Assembly: GCA_024235215.1 (NCBI GenBank)
Contig: JACKMU010000010.1
Location: 74,831 to 138,830 of the forward strand
Source: Chromatiaceae bacterium
GTDB taxonomy: Bacteria; Pseudomonadota; Gammaproteobacteria; Chromatiales; Chromatiaceae
Length of the DNA stretch: 64,000 nucleotides
Direction of reading: 5' to 3'
Below are positions 1 through 8,241 of the stretch, piece by piece. Each line of letters starts with the position of its first letter. Position 1 is the stretch's first letter. Both the position numbers and the translations under genes were made by a program. The notes under the pieces are model-generated. The model was not told the origin of the DNA, did not search any database, and saw only the letters and a list, made by a program, of their open reading frames with translations.

Positions 1-1102
1 TCACCAGTGATGCAGGCAGCGTGATGAAGTGCCGGTACCAGACTCTATTGCTGAACCAGAGACCGACAAGAACAAAACAACCGGCGATCACGCTGAGCTG
101 TCCCAGTTCCACCCCGATATTGAACGCGACCAGACCGGTGATGAAATGTTCAGGTGCCAGCCCGATCTCTTTGAGAACGCCGGCGAAGCCGAGTCCATGC
201 AGCAGTCCGAATACGAACACCACTACCGGTCGCCACCGGGTCAGATGGTCACAGTAGAGGTTTTCCACGCAGACATAGACGATCGATGCGGCAATCAGCG
301 GTTCGACGATCGTCGCTGGTATCTGCACGATGCCGTAGATGCCCAACGCCAGCGTGAGTGTATGAGCCAGCGTGAAGCTCGACACTTGCCACAGCAGGGC
401 ACTGAATCGTGCGTTCAACAGAAACAGCCCGATGACGAAGAGGATATGATCACTTCCTTTTGGCAGTATATGGGCGAACCCGATGCCCAGGTAGTCGAGG
501 AAGAGCACAGTGCCGGATTGGGTTAGCTTGCTGCTCAGCGGGATGGGTGCCGAGATCTGACCGGGCTGCAGATAGGCGGTGTAGAGTTCATCGCCGGTGT
601 TGTTGTCGACGCGCAGGACGTTGCTACCGAAGGCTGCATCCCAGCGCCAGCTCAGGTCGTTCGAGCCGGCAAGCAAAAGCGCCTGCAGTTCGATGGTGGA
701 GGTGCGTGCCAGGTCGCTGTCGCCGACTTCGGGTATCCCGACAGCGACAACTTCAAGAGCGATCTTTCTGCCATCGGAGAGAAGCTGGGAGCCGGCTAGC
801 AGTCGGGGCTGGAAAATTGTGAACAGTTCCTCGAGTTGCGCGGGAGGCAGCAGACGCAATCGATTATAGTCAGCCGCCTGCTTCGACTGGTCCGTATCCT
901 GATGTTCACTGCCGATGCCAGCCAGCAGTGTTTCCAGGTTGACCTGCTGAGTCAGCCGGATGTGCCCCTTCTCTCCGATTTTCAGGTCGATGATTGCAGG
1001 GCGAATTTCATGTGCCTGGCTGAGGTGGTGGAATCCAGCCAGTAACAGGAATGCGGTCATCAGGCTGTACCAATATTGCAGCGTCCTTCCCCTCCTGGTC
1101 AT
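1..1102 (-). CDS. HupE/UreJ family membrane protein (3' end beyond window)
   Basis: The reading frame opens with ATG at 1102 and stays open to the left edge (367 codons visible), so the C-terminus is missing. An N-terminal hydrophobic segment (about residues 11-30, ending SQA-HE) looks like a signal peptide. A soluble, probably periplasmic region of about 170 residues follows, then several membrane helices from about residue 200. The segment FAHILPKGSDHILF (about 209-222) and LLHGLGFAG (300-308) are typical of the HupE/UreJ_2 family, whose members are linked to nickel or other metal uptake. It is divergent from the DUF4198 gene with only about 50 bp between the two starts. The metal-uptake role is inferred from family and neighbour; the substrate is unknown. 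Confidence 0.85.
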   Translation of the reverse strand, partial: MTRRGRTLQYWYSLMTAFLLLAGFHHLSQAHEIRPAIIDLKIGEKGHIRLTQQVNLETLLAGIGSEHQDTDQSKQAADYNRLRLLPPAQLEELFTIFQPRLLAGSQLLSDGRKIALEVVAVGIPEVGDSDLARTSTIELQALLLAGSNDLSWRWDAAFGSNVLRVDNNTGDELYTAYLQPGQISAPIPLSSKLTQSGTVLFLDYLGIGFAHILPKGSDHILFVIGLFLLNARFSALLWQVSSFTLAHTLTLALGIYGIVQIPATIVEPLIAASIVYVCVENLYCDHLTRWRPVVVFVFGLLHGLGFAGVLKEIGLAPEHFITGLVAFNIGVELGQLSVIAGCFVLVGLWFSNRVWYRHFITLPASLV

Positions 1103-1151
1103 AATGACCCTGTCTCTCCTGGAAAAACCCGAACCATACGAAGGCGATATT

Positions 1152-1988
1152 ATGCTTGATCTTCTGCACCTGGCAAAAGGCGTTGGATTATTGTTGTTGG
1201 CTGTCACGCCGTTGCTGCAGGCGCATGAGTACTGGATTGAACCGCAGCGCTACCAGTTGTCGGCGGGTGATCGGCTGGTGGCTCAGTTGAAGGTGGGGCA
1301 GCATTTCAAAGGGGATGTTCACCCCTATCTGCCGGATAACATAAACCGCATGCAGATCCACATCGGGGACACCTCCAGCGACGTGAAGTCCCGCATCGGT
1401 GACCTTCCCGTCCTCGATCAAAAGCTGGCTGGAGAAGGTCTGGTGATCGTATCGCTGATCAGCAATATCTTTCAGCTCAGCTATACCGAAGCGGGCCGCT
1501 TTGAGCAGTTTCTCGCCTATGAAGGTCTGCAGCAGGTGTTGGCGGAACATCGCCGTCGTGGTTTGCCGATGACGGGTTTCAAAGAAGCGTATCAGCGTTT
1601 TGCCAAATCGCTGGTACGGTTGGGGAAGGGCGGTGGGGAGGATCGGCTGCTCGGAATGCGCTTTGAGTGGTTACTGGAAAGCAATCCTTATACCGTGAAC
1701 ACCGACCTGATCCAGGCGCGCCTGTTCTGGCATGACCAACCGTTACCGGCCGCCCAGGCGAGACTGTTTCTGCGTAACGGTGGCAATGTGCAGGAGCGGG
1801 TACTCACCACCGATCAGTCGGGCAGGGTGACTTTTTCCGTGGAACCGGGCAGTGAGGTTTTGCTGAATGCGGTGCAGATGCGCCAGCCCGCGGCGTTGTT
1901 CCCGGCCCCGGCCGATGTTGTCTGGATCAGTTACTGGACCACAATCACTTTTGAGTTGCCTGAAAGCGTGGAGGTGCAGCACAAGTAA
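1152..1988 (+). CDS. DUF4198 domain periplasmic protein
   Basis: This is a 278-residue protein with an N-terminal signal peptide (hydrophobic residues about 9-20, ending LLQAHEYW). The ATG at 1152 was chosen because AAGGCG lies just upstream and it places the signal peptide at the N-terminus; a longer reading frame from 960 would overlap the divergent gene. The mature N-terminus, HEYWIEP, followed by a beta-rich domain, matches the DUF4198 family, which is often found beside nickel or cobalt transporters. The divergent HupE/UreJ-type neighbour fits a shared role in periplasmic metal handling. That role is inferred; no metal-binding cluster is obvious beyond the N-terminal His. Confidence 0.75.
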   Translation: MLDLLHLAKGVGLLLLAVTPLLQAHEYWIEPQRYQLSAGDRLVAQLKVGQHFKGDVHPYLPDNINRMQIHIGDTSSDVKSRIGDLPVLDQKLAGEGLVIVSLISNIFQLSYTEAGRFEQFLAYEGLQQVLAEHRRRGLPMTGFKEAYQRFAKSLVRLGKGGGEDRLLGMRFEWLLESNPYTVNTDLIQARLFWHDQPLPAAQARLFLRNGGNVQERVLTTDQSGRVTFSVEPGSEVLLNAVQMRQPAALFPAPADVVWISYWTTITFELPESVEVQHK

Positions 1989-2035
1989 GCTGGATCTCCG
2001 GTTTACCTGACAGCAGTGGAGGCAGCCGGAAAACG

Positions 2036-2788
2036 TCAAAAATAGGTTTTCAGCTTGAGTTCGAAAACCGCGCCTGAGGTGAAAAAGTGCAAGGCGTAGT
2101 CGAGTCCCAGTTCCAGCTTGATCTTTTTCAGCGCCATGCCTTGCCCGCCGGTATAGGCGATGTGCTGGACTGGTTTGGTTTTCTCTCCGGAAAAGAGCCC
2201 GATGATCCAGTTGGTGATCTTCATCATGATGTCATCATCGTAGGTCTGACCGGTAAACGATTTCTTGGGTTTGACCACCATATCACCAAAGCCGTTATCC
2301 ACCACGACCAGATTCATCCCCTGATGGGTCTGGGTGAGGAATACGATCACCTTAAATCCCGGATAGCGGTTTTTATACTTTCGTTGCGTGAACGCTGCGT
2401 GGGAGAAGCTGTCGATGGCGTTCTGGTAAGCATCTTTCGCGATCCATCGGATAATCTGTTTGTCTCCGGCAATATCACCGATTTTCGTGATCAGCTCCTC
2501 ATACACTTCGGGCAGTCGCACGATTTGACTGAGCGCCGTATCCTGCTGCGTAAGACTCAGACTGTGCCATTCGGCAAAGCGGCTATCATTGAATATCACC
2601 GAGAACTGCCCCAGGATGGAGATGTCGTCCGTGCGAAAACCGGAATTTCCAAGGTAGAGTTTGAAGATATGGTTGAGTTCTGCAAGGGTCAGATCTTTCT
2701 TCAATTTCTCGTCATCCTCCAGACTCTCCTCTTGCTGAAAGATAACAGGACCCTCTTTGAGAGATATTCTTCTATTTGGCTTGGCCAT
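2036..2788 (-). CDS. orphan GHKL-type ATPase domain protein
   Basis: This protein of about 250 residues has no membrane segment and no dimerisation or phosphoacceptor helix. Residues about 117-126 (AKDAYQNAID) resemble the N box of GHKL ATPases, VVVDNGFGD (161-169) resembles the G1 box, and GGQGMALKKI (214-223) resembles the G2 box. The strand order after these also fits a histidine-kinase-like ATPase fold. The first 115 residues are not recognised and are rich in charged residues. The start at MAKPN (2788) is preferred; an upstream start at 2809 is possible. It faces away from the coiled-coil gene at 3081. Partner and function are unknown; an anti-sigma kinase, a phage-defence ATPase or a chaperone-like role are all possible. 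Confidence 0.6.
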   Translation of the reverse strand: MAKPNRRISLKEGPVIFQQEESLEDDEKLKKDLTLAELNHIFKLYLGNSGFRTDDISILGQFSVIFNDSRFAEWHSLSLTQQDTALSQIVRLPEVYEELITKIGDIAGDKQIIRWIAKDAYQNAIDSFSHAAFTQRKYKNRYPGFKVIVFLTQTHQGMNLVVVDNGFGDMVVKPKKSFTGQTYDDDIMMKITNWIIGLFSGEKTKPVQHIAYTGGQGMALKKIKLELGLDYALHFFTSGAVFELKLKTYF

Positions 2789-3080
2789 CGTACTGCGGCT
2801 CCAAAACACTTCTGCGAAATGGCAGCCGCTATTTCAACACATCTCGAATAAATTTTCCGTCTTATGCTGCGATGGGTGCCAGTCGAGGTAGCTGACGTCG
2901 ATGCATTTTTCGGACGCCGGCTGTGAACTTCAGGGGGAACCGCATTCCGCAGGGGTCCTGGCTTTCCAACACCGACAGACCAAACCGGTAAATCTGCCCG
3001 GCTTGCTTTTTTTGCAACGCCTTTGGAATTAGGGTATTAGTAGTGCAAACTATATATATAAGATGTACCTGGAGGCTACT

Positions 3081-3683
3081 ATGGGGAAATACACCAGTTC
3101 GGCGAAGGCATTAAAAAAATCGGACAGGAAGCTGAAGAGTTTAGCTCAACAGGTAAAGGCGCAACTGCAGGAACTGTCCGAAAGGCAAGCGGTTGGCCTG
3201 CAGAAGATGGAATCTTTCGAGGAGCGTATCGATGAGCAGCTGGAACAGCTCTCGGAGCGCCAGGCTGCGGGTTTACGCAGGCTCCTCACCACAGAAAAAC
3301 GTATTGACGAACAACTCGAACAACTCTCTGAACGACACGTATCCAGCTTGCGTAAATTATCAACCACAGAGAAACGTATTGATGAGCAACTGGAGCAGCT
3401 TTCAGAGCGACATGCCACCGGTCTGAAGAAACTGCTGCAGTTGGAAAAAATGGTCGAAGAGGAGCTGGAGCAGCTCTGGTCCTGGCACTACTGGGGTGAA
3501 AGCATTGAGCAGCGGATAAATGAACAGATAGAACAACATACCAAGGGTATGGAGAAATTTGCTCAACTGAAGCAGATGATAGACACGGAGTTGGAGCGAC
3601 TGCGCTCCTTCCAGCCATCCAACGAGGCACGAGAAGAGGAGCAGCCGCTGCACCGGATGAGCGGGGTGGTTGACCCAGCCTGA
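3081..3683 (+). CDS. coiled-coil repeat protein, unknown function
   Basis: This hydrophilic protein of 200 residues has no signal peptide. The ATG at 3081 has GGAGG six bases upstream. Residues 32-131 are four tandem copies of a 25-residue unit with the pattern LSERxAxGLxxLxxxEKRIDEQLEQ. Heptad-like spacing of Leu and Ile indicates a long parallel helix or coiled coil. After the repeats come a Trp-rich break (LWSWHYWGE) and another Glu-rich helix. No enzymatic motif is visible. It could be a scaffold, a filament-forming protein or a surface-tethered spacer. Internal duplication at the DNA level is still obvious, so the repeat number may vary between strains. Confidence 0.6.
   Translation: MGKYTSSAKALKKSDRKLKSLAQQVKAQLQELSERQAVGLQKMESFEERIDEQLEQLSERQAAGLRRLLTTEKRIDEQLEQLSERHVSSLRKLSTTEKRIDEQLEQLSERHATGLKKLLQLEKMVEEELEQLWSWHYWGESIEQRINEQIEQHTKGMEKFAQLKQMIDTELERLRSFQPSNEAREEEQPLHRMSGVVDPA
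3174..3473 (+). repeat. four 75-bp tandem repeats within the coiled-coil gene
   Basis: Four in-frame 75-bp units encode the 25-residue repeat. Units 2 and 3 are the most alike, sharing TTEKRIDEQLEQLSER. The last copy has diverged (EKMVEEELEQ). Confidence 0.8.
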
Positions 3684-4019
3684 ATCTGTCGCAAAAGTCT
3701 GCCTGTACGGGGACACCCACTCTCCACGAGGTTGGGGGGACACTTCGTGGAGAGGATAAGCCTTCGATCAGCCCGTTAGAGCGGCGTCCGCCGGATTATT
3801 GAATATTTCCATATCTCTGTGAGTCATTTCGATCCCCTCCCACGGAGCGAACAACTCATTCGGCTCGTCCAAGCGTAGGGCACCCCCTTAGACTCAGAGT
3901 TAAATCACAACCCTGCAAAGCCGGCACCACAGGAAAACGCCCTGATCCGCAGCACCAGCATTTCCCTTGTTACAATAACCAGGTGGTTTCCCAATTCTCG
4001 CAGGTAACAGGAGGTCTCT
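3684..4019. other. intergenic, no gene recognised
   Basis: This is a 336-bp gap between the coiled-coil gene and the AOR gene. It holds an inverted repeat (3720-3754) and the AOR ribosome binding site AGGAGG just before 4020. I see no convincing coding frame. Confidence 0.5.
3720..3754. repeat. inverted repeat, possible terminator of the coiled-coil gene
   Basis: CTCTCCACGA (3720-3729) pairs perfectly with TCGTGGAGAG (3745-3754) across a 15-nt loop. It lies about 40 bp after the stop of the coiled-coil gene. No T-tract follows, so a rho-independent terminator is only a suggestion. Confidence 0.45.
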
Positions 4020-5864
4020 ATGGCGTGGCAAGGCTGGGTTTTACGAGTCAATCTGAGCCTGTTGCGGATCACCCGTGAACCGCTCAACCAACAGTGGGCT
4101 GACGCATTCCTCGGTCAGCGGGGTCTGGCGAGCAAATATCTGTTCGAAGAGATCGATCCGTCGGTCGATCCACTTTCGCCAGACAACAAACTGATACTGG
4201 CCACCGGTCCATTGACCGGGACGATGGCATCCACCGGAGGACGCTGGTCGGCAGTGACCAAGGGTGCCTTGACCGGGGCGATTGCGGCGTCCAATGCAGG
4301 TGGCTTTTTTGGCGCTGAGCTGAAGTTTGCCGGGCTCGATATGGTGATCATCGAGGGACGCGCGCCGAAGCCGGTCTATCTGCTGGTGCAGGATGAAGAG
4401 GCGGAACTGCTGGATGCCAGGGATTTTATCTGGGGCGAGTCGGTATGGACCACGGAGGCGCGCATCAGGGAGCGCCACCAGGATCCGCAACTGCGCATCG
4501 CCTCGATCGGCCGCGCCGGGGAGAACCTGGTGCGTTACGCCTGCATCGTCTGCGACCGCGACCGGGCGGCGGGCCGCTCCGGCGTAGGCACGGTCATGGG
4601 ATCGAAGCAGTTGAAGGCACTGGCCGTCAGGGGCACCAAGGGTGTCGCTGTCCGGGATCCACAGCGCTTTATGCAGGCGGTGACAGAGGCGCGCGCCAAA
4701 CTGGATCCCAGTCCGGTACGCAATCAGCTGATGCGGTACGGAACGCTGCCGATGATGGATACCACCAACCGATTTGGTGCGTTGCCGACCCGCAATGCCC
4801 GTGAAGTCAGCTTCACGGGAGTGGAGCGGATCAATACCGCTGCGATGCTGGCGAAACGCCCCTCCGACGGAAAAGCCAATCTGCAGCGTAACAAATCCTG
4901 CTTCGGATGCTCCATCGGTTGCGGCCGGGTTGCCAGGATAGATCCCACCCATCCAGCCATTCAGGGCAAGGGTGAGCAGTACCGACAGGCAGGTGGCGGT
5001 CTGGAGTATGAAAACGGTTTCGCCTTCGGTCCGATGGTGGGCTGTGACGACATCGAAGCGGCAACCTATGTCAACTTTATCTGCAATGAACAGGGTATGG
5101 ATCCGATCTCTTTCGGTGGTGCTTTGGCTGCAGCGATGGAGTTGTTTGAGCTTGGAGTAATCGACACCACCACCACGGGTGGCGTGGATTTCAGCTTCGG
5201 ATCCATCACTGCGCTGGTGCAAGCGGCGGAGTGGACTGCGTTGGGGGAGGGGTTTGGCGTCGACCTGGGACAAGGCGCAGCACTGCTGTGCCGGAAATAT
5301 GGCCATGGCGAGTTGTCGATGACTGTCAAAGGCCAGGAGTTCCCGGGTTATGATCCGAGAGCCATGCAGGGGATGGGGCTGGCCTATGCCACGAGCAACC
5401 GGGGAGCGTGCCACATGCGGGCCTCTCCCTATGCGGTCGATTTTGCCGCGGTCGGAACCGAGCGTCGCGCCAAGGTGGTGAAGTCGACCCAGGATGTCAA
5501 TGCCGCCATCGATGCCTCGGGATTGTGTATGTTCACCAGAAGCGTCTGGAGTCTGGACGATTATGCCGCGCAGCTGGATGCGGCCTGCACCGGGGGCTGG
5601 AGCGCCGAGCGGCTGCGTGAAGTGGGTGAGCGCATCTACAATCTGGAGCGTCTGTTCAACAACCGGGCCGGATTCACCATTCGTGACGACCGGCTTCCAC
5701 TGCGCTGTCTGACAGAGCCGGCGCCAAGCGGTAAGGGTGCTGGCTGGGTCTCCAGATTGGATGAGATGCTGCCTGAGTACTATCAGGAACGCGGCTGGGA
5801 CCAGGCGGGTGCGCCAACCAAAGCGACGCTCACACGTCTGCGGCTGAACGGACCGTACGATTGA
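4020..5864 (+). CDS. aor: aldehyde:ferredoxin oxidoreductase (tungsten/molybdopterin family)
   Basis: This is a 614-residue cytoplasmic member of the AOR family, which oxidises aldehydes (or runs in reverse) with a tungstopterin and one [4Fe-4S] cluster. The length is normal for the family. Cluster ligands are visible as Cys294, Cys297 and Cys301 (SCFGCSIGCG) plus Cys503 (SGLCMF). Pterin-binding features are present, such as the early GPLTGTMASTGGRW and the later NRGACHMR. The ATG at 4020 has AGGAGG six bases upstream. No ferredoxin-like small subunit or pterin synthesis gene is adjacent, so the electron partner must be encoded elsewhere. It is followed by about 200 bp and then the sucrose cluster. 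The substrate cannot be read from sequence. Confidence 0.88.
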   Translation: MAWQGWVLRVNLSLLRITREPLNQQWADAFLGQRGLASKYLFEEIDPSVDPLSPDNKLILATGPLTGTMASTGGRWSAVTKGALTGAIAASNAGGFFGAELKFAGLDMVIIEGRAPKPVYLLVQDEEAELLDARDFIWGESVWTTEARIRERHQDPQLRIASIGRAGENLVRYACIVCDRDRAAGRSGVGTVMGSKQLKALAVRGTKGVAVRDPQRFMQAVTEARAKLDPSPVRNQLMRYGTLPMMDTTNRFGALPTRNAREVSFTGVERINTAAMLAKRPSDGKANLQRNKSCFGCSIGCGRVARIDPTHPAIQGKGEQYRQAGGGLEYENGFAFGPMVGCDDIEAATYVNFICNEQGMDPISFGGALAAAMELFELGVIDTTTTGGVDFSFGSITALVQAAEWTALGEGFGVDLGQGAALLCRKYGHGELSMTVKGQEFPGYDPRAMQGMGLAYATSNRGACHMRASPYAVDFAAVGTERRAKVVKSTQDVNAAIDASGLCMFTRSVWSLDDYAAQLDAACTGGWSAERLREVGERIYNLERLFNNRAGFTIRDDRLPLRCLTEPAPSGKGAGWVSRLDEMLPEYYQERGWDQAGAPTKATLTRLRLNGPYD

Positions 5865-6063
5865 GCTACCGCCGACCACCCGGCACGGATGGGGCCGCTG
5901 CACTTTGCTGCATCGGATGCAGGCAGCATGAGCGTGAGGCATCTGCTGACTGGCCTGGAGCAAAGGCTGCAAGCCAGTCACCTCGGCCGGCTGTGGTATG
6001 CTCTGCTGTTGAGAAGTTGGAACAATCCGGATGGAGAGCGAGAATCTAAGGGGGAGATCGAAA

Positions 6064-8238
6064 TTGTCCCAGCCTGAACGAGAGAGTGAAAAACGACAGG
6101 GCCTGTACATCTGCCTGCTCAGTATTCACGGGTTGATTCGTGGGGAAGAGTTGGAGTTGGGTCGGGATGCCGATACCGGCGGGCAGACCAAATATGTGGT
6201 GGAACTGGCGCGTGCCCTTGCCGTGAGGCCGGATGTGGCCCGGGTCATTCTGGTGACACGCCTGGTGGATTCGCCGGACGTCAGCGCAGATTATGCAAAA
6301 CCGGTCGAATCACTCGACCACAACTGTGACATTGTCCGGATCAAGGCCGGCCCGAACGGTTATATCCCGAAGGAGCAGCTGTGGGATCACCTGGACAGTC
6401 TGGTGGACAACATGGTCGATTTTCTGCACACAGATACACGACTGCCCGACATCCTGCATAGCCACTACGCGGATGCCGGTTATGTGGGCAGCCGCATCTC
6501 CCATCTGTTGGGGATACCACTGATCCATACCGGCCACTCCCTGGGACGGGTCAAACGCAGCCGGTTGCTGGCCTCCGGTATCAGCGCCGACGAGGTGGAG
6601 TCACGCTACAACATGGCGCGCAGAATCGAAGCCGAGGAGAGCACACTCGCTTCTGCGGAGCGGGTGATTACCAGCACCAGCCAGGAGATCGAAGAGCAGT
6701 ATGAGCTCTATGACTTCTATCAACCGAAGCAGATGGTGGTCATTCCGCCCGGCACCGACTTGACCCGCTTTCATCCGCCACAGGGAAATGAGCGGCAATC
6801 GGCCATCGCCGGTGAGATACTCCGTTTCCTCAAAGAGCCCGAGAAGCCGATCATTCTTGCGCTCTCGCGACCGGATACGCGCAAGAACATCGCTTCGCTC
6901 GTTATCGCCTACGGCGAGGACAAAGCGCTGCAGGAGGCGGCCAATCTGGTGGTGGTCGCGGGCAACCGGGATGATATCCGGGATCTCGACGCCGGAGCTC
7001 AGGAGGTTCTGTCGGAGCTGCTGCTGCTGATAGACCGCTATGATCTCTATGGCCGTGTAGCCTACCCCAAGCATCATAAAGCGGACGATGTGCCGCTGAT
7101 CTACCGACTGGCGGCATTTTCCGGTGGCATCTTCGTCAACCCGGCCCTGACCGAACCTTTCGGTCTCACGCTGATAGAGGCTGCGGCCAGTGGTCTGCCC
7201 GTCGTCGCCACCGAGGATGGCGGACCCCGGGATATCATTGGCAACTGTGCCAATGGCGTGTTGATCAATCCGCTGGAGAGCGACGATATAGCCAGAGGGT
7301 TGAAAGAGGTGCTGCTGGATTGGGAACAGTGGCAGCGCCGTTCCACCGCAGGCCTGTGCGGAGTCCGGGAGCACTACTCCTGGCAGGCGCACGCGGAGCA
7401 CTACATGGAGATGGTGCTGCCAATAGCGCAGAAGCGCTCTACGCCGTTGATTCGGCAGCCGGTACCACGCCGCTCGATGCTCTATCGCGATCGGGCGATA
7501 TTCACCGATCTGGACCAGAATCTGCTTGGTGATACGGAGTCGCTTCCGGAACTCATCCAGGTGCTGCGCGCCAACCGGAAATCGACAGCATTCGCCATCG
7601 CCACCGGACGTCGACTCGATTCGGCGTTGAAAGTGATGAAACGCTACGCCATTCCGGAACCTGATGTGCTGATCACCTCCGGCGGCACTGAGATTCACTA
7701 TGCACCGAAGCTGACCGAAGATACCGCCTGGACACGCCATATTGAGACGCAGTGGACGCCGCAGGTGGTGGAACGGGTGTTGGGCAATTTGCCGGGTCTG
7801 GTGAAACAGAACAAGAGTGAACAGAGCCGCTTCAAGATCAGCTACTTCATCGACCCGGAGAAGGCACCAAGCCTGGAGGAGATCAATCAGCTGCTGCACA
7901 AGGAGGAGCAGTCGGTCAATGTGATTCTCTCCTTCGGGCAGTATCTCGATGTACTGCCGATCCGCGCGTCGAAAGGGCTGGCCCTGCGCTACGTCTCCAC
8001 CACGCTGGGCATCCCGTTGAAAAATGTGCTGGTGGCGGGCGGTTCCGGTGCGGATGAGGGTATGATGCGTGGGAATACACTCGCGGTGGTGGTCGGCAAT
8101 CGCCATCATGAAGAGCTTTCCGGGCTGGAGGATATCGAGCGGATCTATTTCGCCAGGGCGGCGGGTGCCGCCGGTATACTGGAGGCGCTGGAGCACTATG
8201 ATTTTTTCCAAAGTTGCCGGAACCCGGATGAGGGATGA
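6064..8238 (+). CDS. sps: sucrose-phosphate synthase with C-terminal phosphatase-like domain
   Basis: This protein of about 724 residues makes sucrose 6-phosphate from a nucleotide-glucose and fructose 6-phosphate. An N-terminal GT4-type synthase domain opens with SIHGLIRGEELELGRDADTG and has the nucleotide-sugar region NPALTEPFGLTLIEAAASG. A C-terminal HAD domain follows, with motif I FTDLDQNLLGD and a motif IV region VAGGSGADEGMM. In that region Gly stands where many sucrose phosphatases have the first Asp of GDxxND. I prefer a TTG start at 6064 because AAGGGGGAG sits seven bases upstream; the in-frame ATG at 6031 has no good ribosome site. Fructokinase and amylosucrase follow closely, matching the sps-fruK-ams clusters of halotolerant methanotrophs. 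Confidence 0.88.
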   Translation: MSQPERESEKRQGLYICLLSIHGLIRGEELELGRDADTGGQTKYVVELARALAVRPDVARVILVTRLVDSPDVSADYAKPVESLDHNCDIVRIKAGPNGYIPKEQLWDHLDSLVDNMVDFLHTDTRLPDILHSHYADAGYVGSRISHLLGIPLIHTGHSLGRVKRSRLLASGISADEVESRYNMARRIEAEESTLASAERVITSTSQEIEEQYELYDFYQPKQMVVIPPGTDLTRFHPPQGNERQSAIAGEILRFLKEPEKPIILALSRPDTRKNIASLVIAYGEDKALQEAANLVVVAGNRDDIRDLDAGAQEVLSELLLLIDRYDLYGRVAYPKHHKADDVPLIYRLAAFSGGIFVNPALTEPFGLTLIEAAASGLPVVATEDGGPRDIIGNCANGVLINPLESDDIARGLKEVLLDWEQWQRRSTAGLCGVREHYSWQAHAEHYMEMVLPIAQKRSTPLIRQPVPRRSMLYRDRAIFTDLDQNLLGDTESLPELIQVLRANRKSTAFAIATGRRLDSALKVMKRYAIPEPDVLITSGGTEIHYAPKLTEDTAWTRHIETQWTPQVVERVLGNLPGLVKQNKSEQSRFKISYFIDPEKAPSLEEINQLLHKEEQSVNVILSFGQYLDVLPIRASKGLALRYVSTTLGIPLKNVLVAGGSGADEGMMRGNTLAVVVGNRHHEELSGLEDIERIYFARAAGAAGILEALEHYDFFQSCRNPDEG

Positions 8239-8241
8239 CAA

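Noticed and set aside
29..526. Plus-strand frames at the left edge
   Set aside because: They run antisense to the HupE/UreJ frame, which has clear family motifs; the plus frames have none.
3146..3743. Minus-strand frames under the coiled-coil repeats
   Set aside because: They arise from the 75-bp repeats read in reverse; no independent evidence of coding.
4041..6110. Long minus-strand frame of 689 codons under the AOR gene
   Set aside because: It is the antisense of a well-conserved enzyme gene, with no domain similarity of its own.
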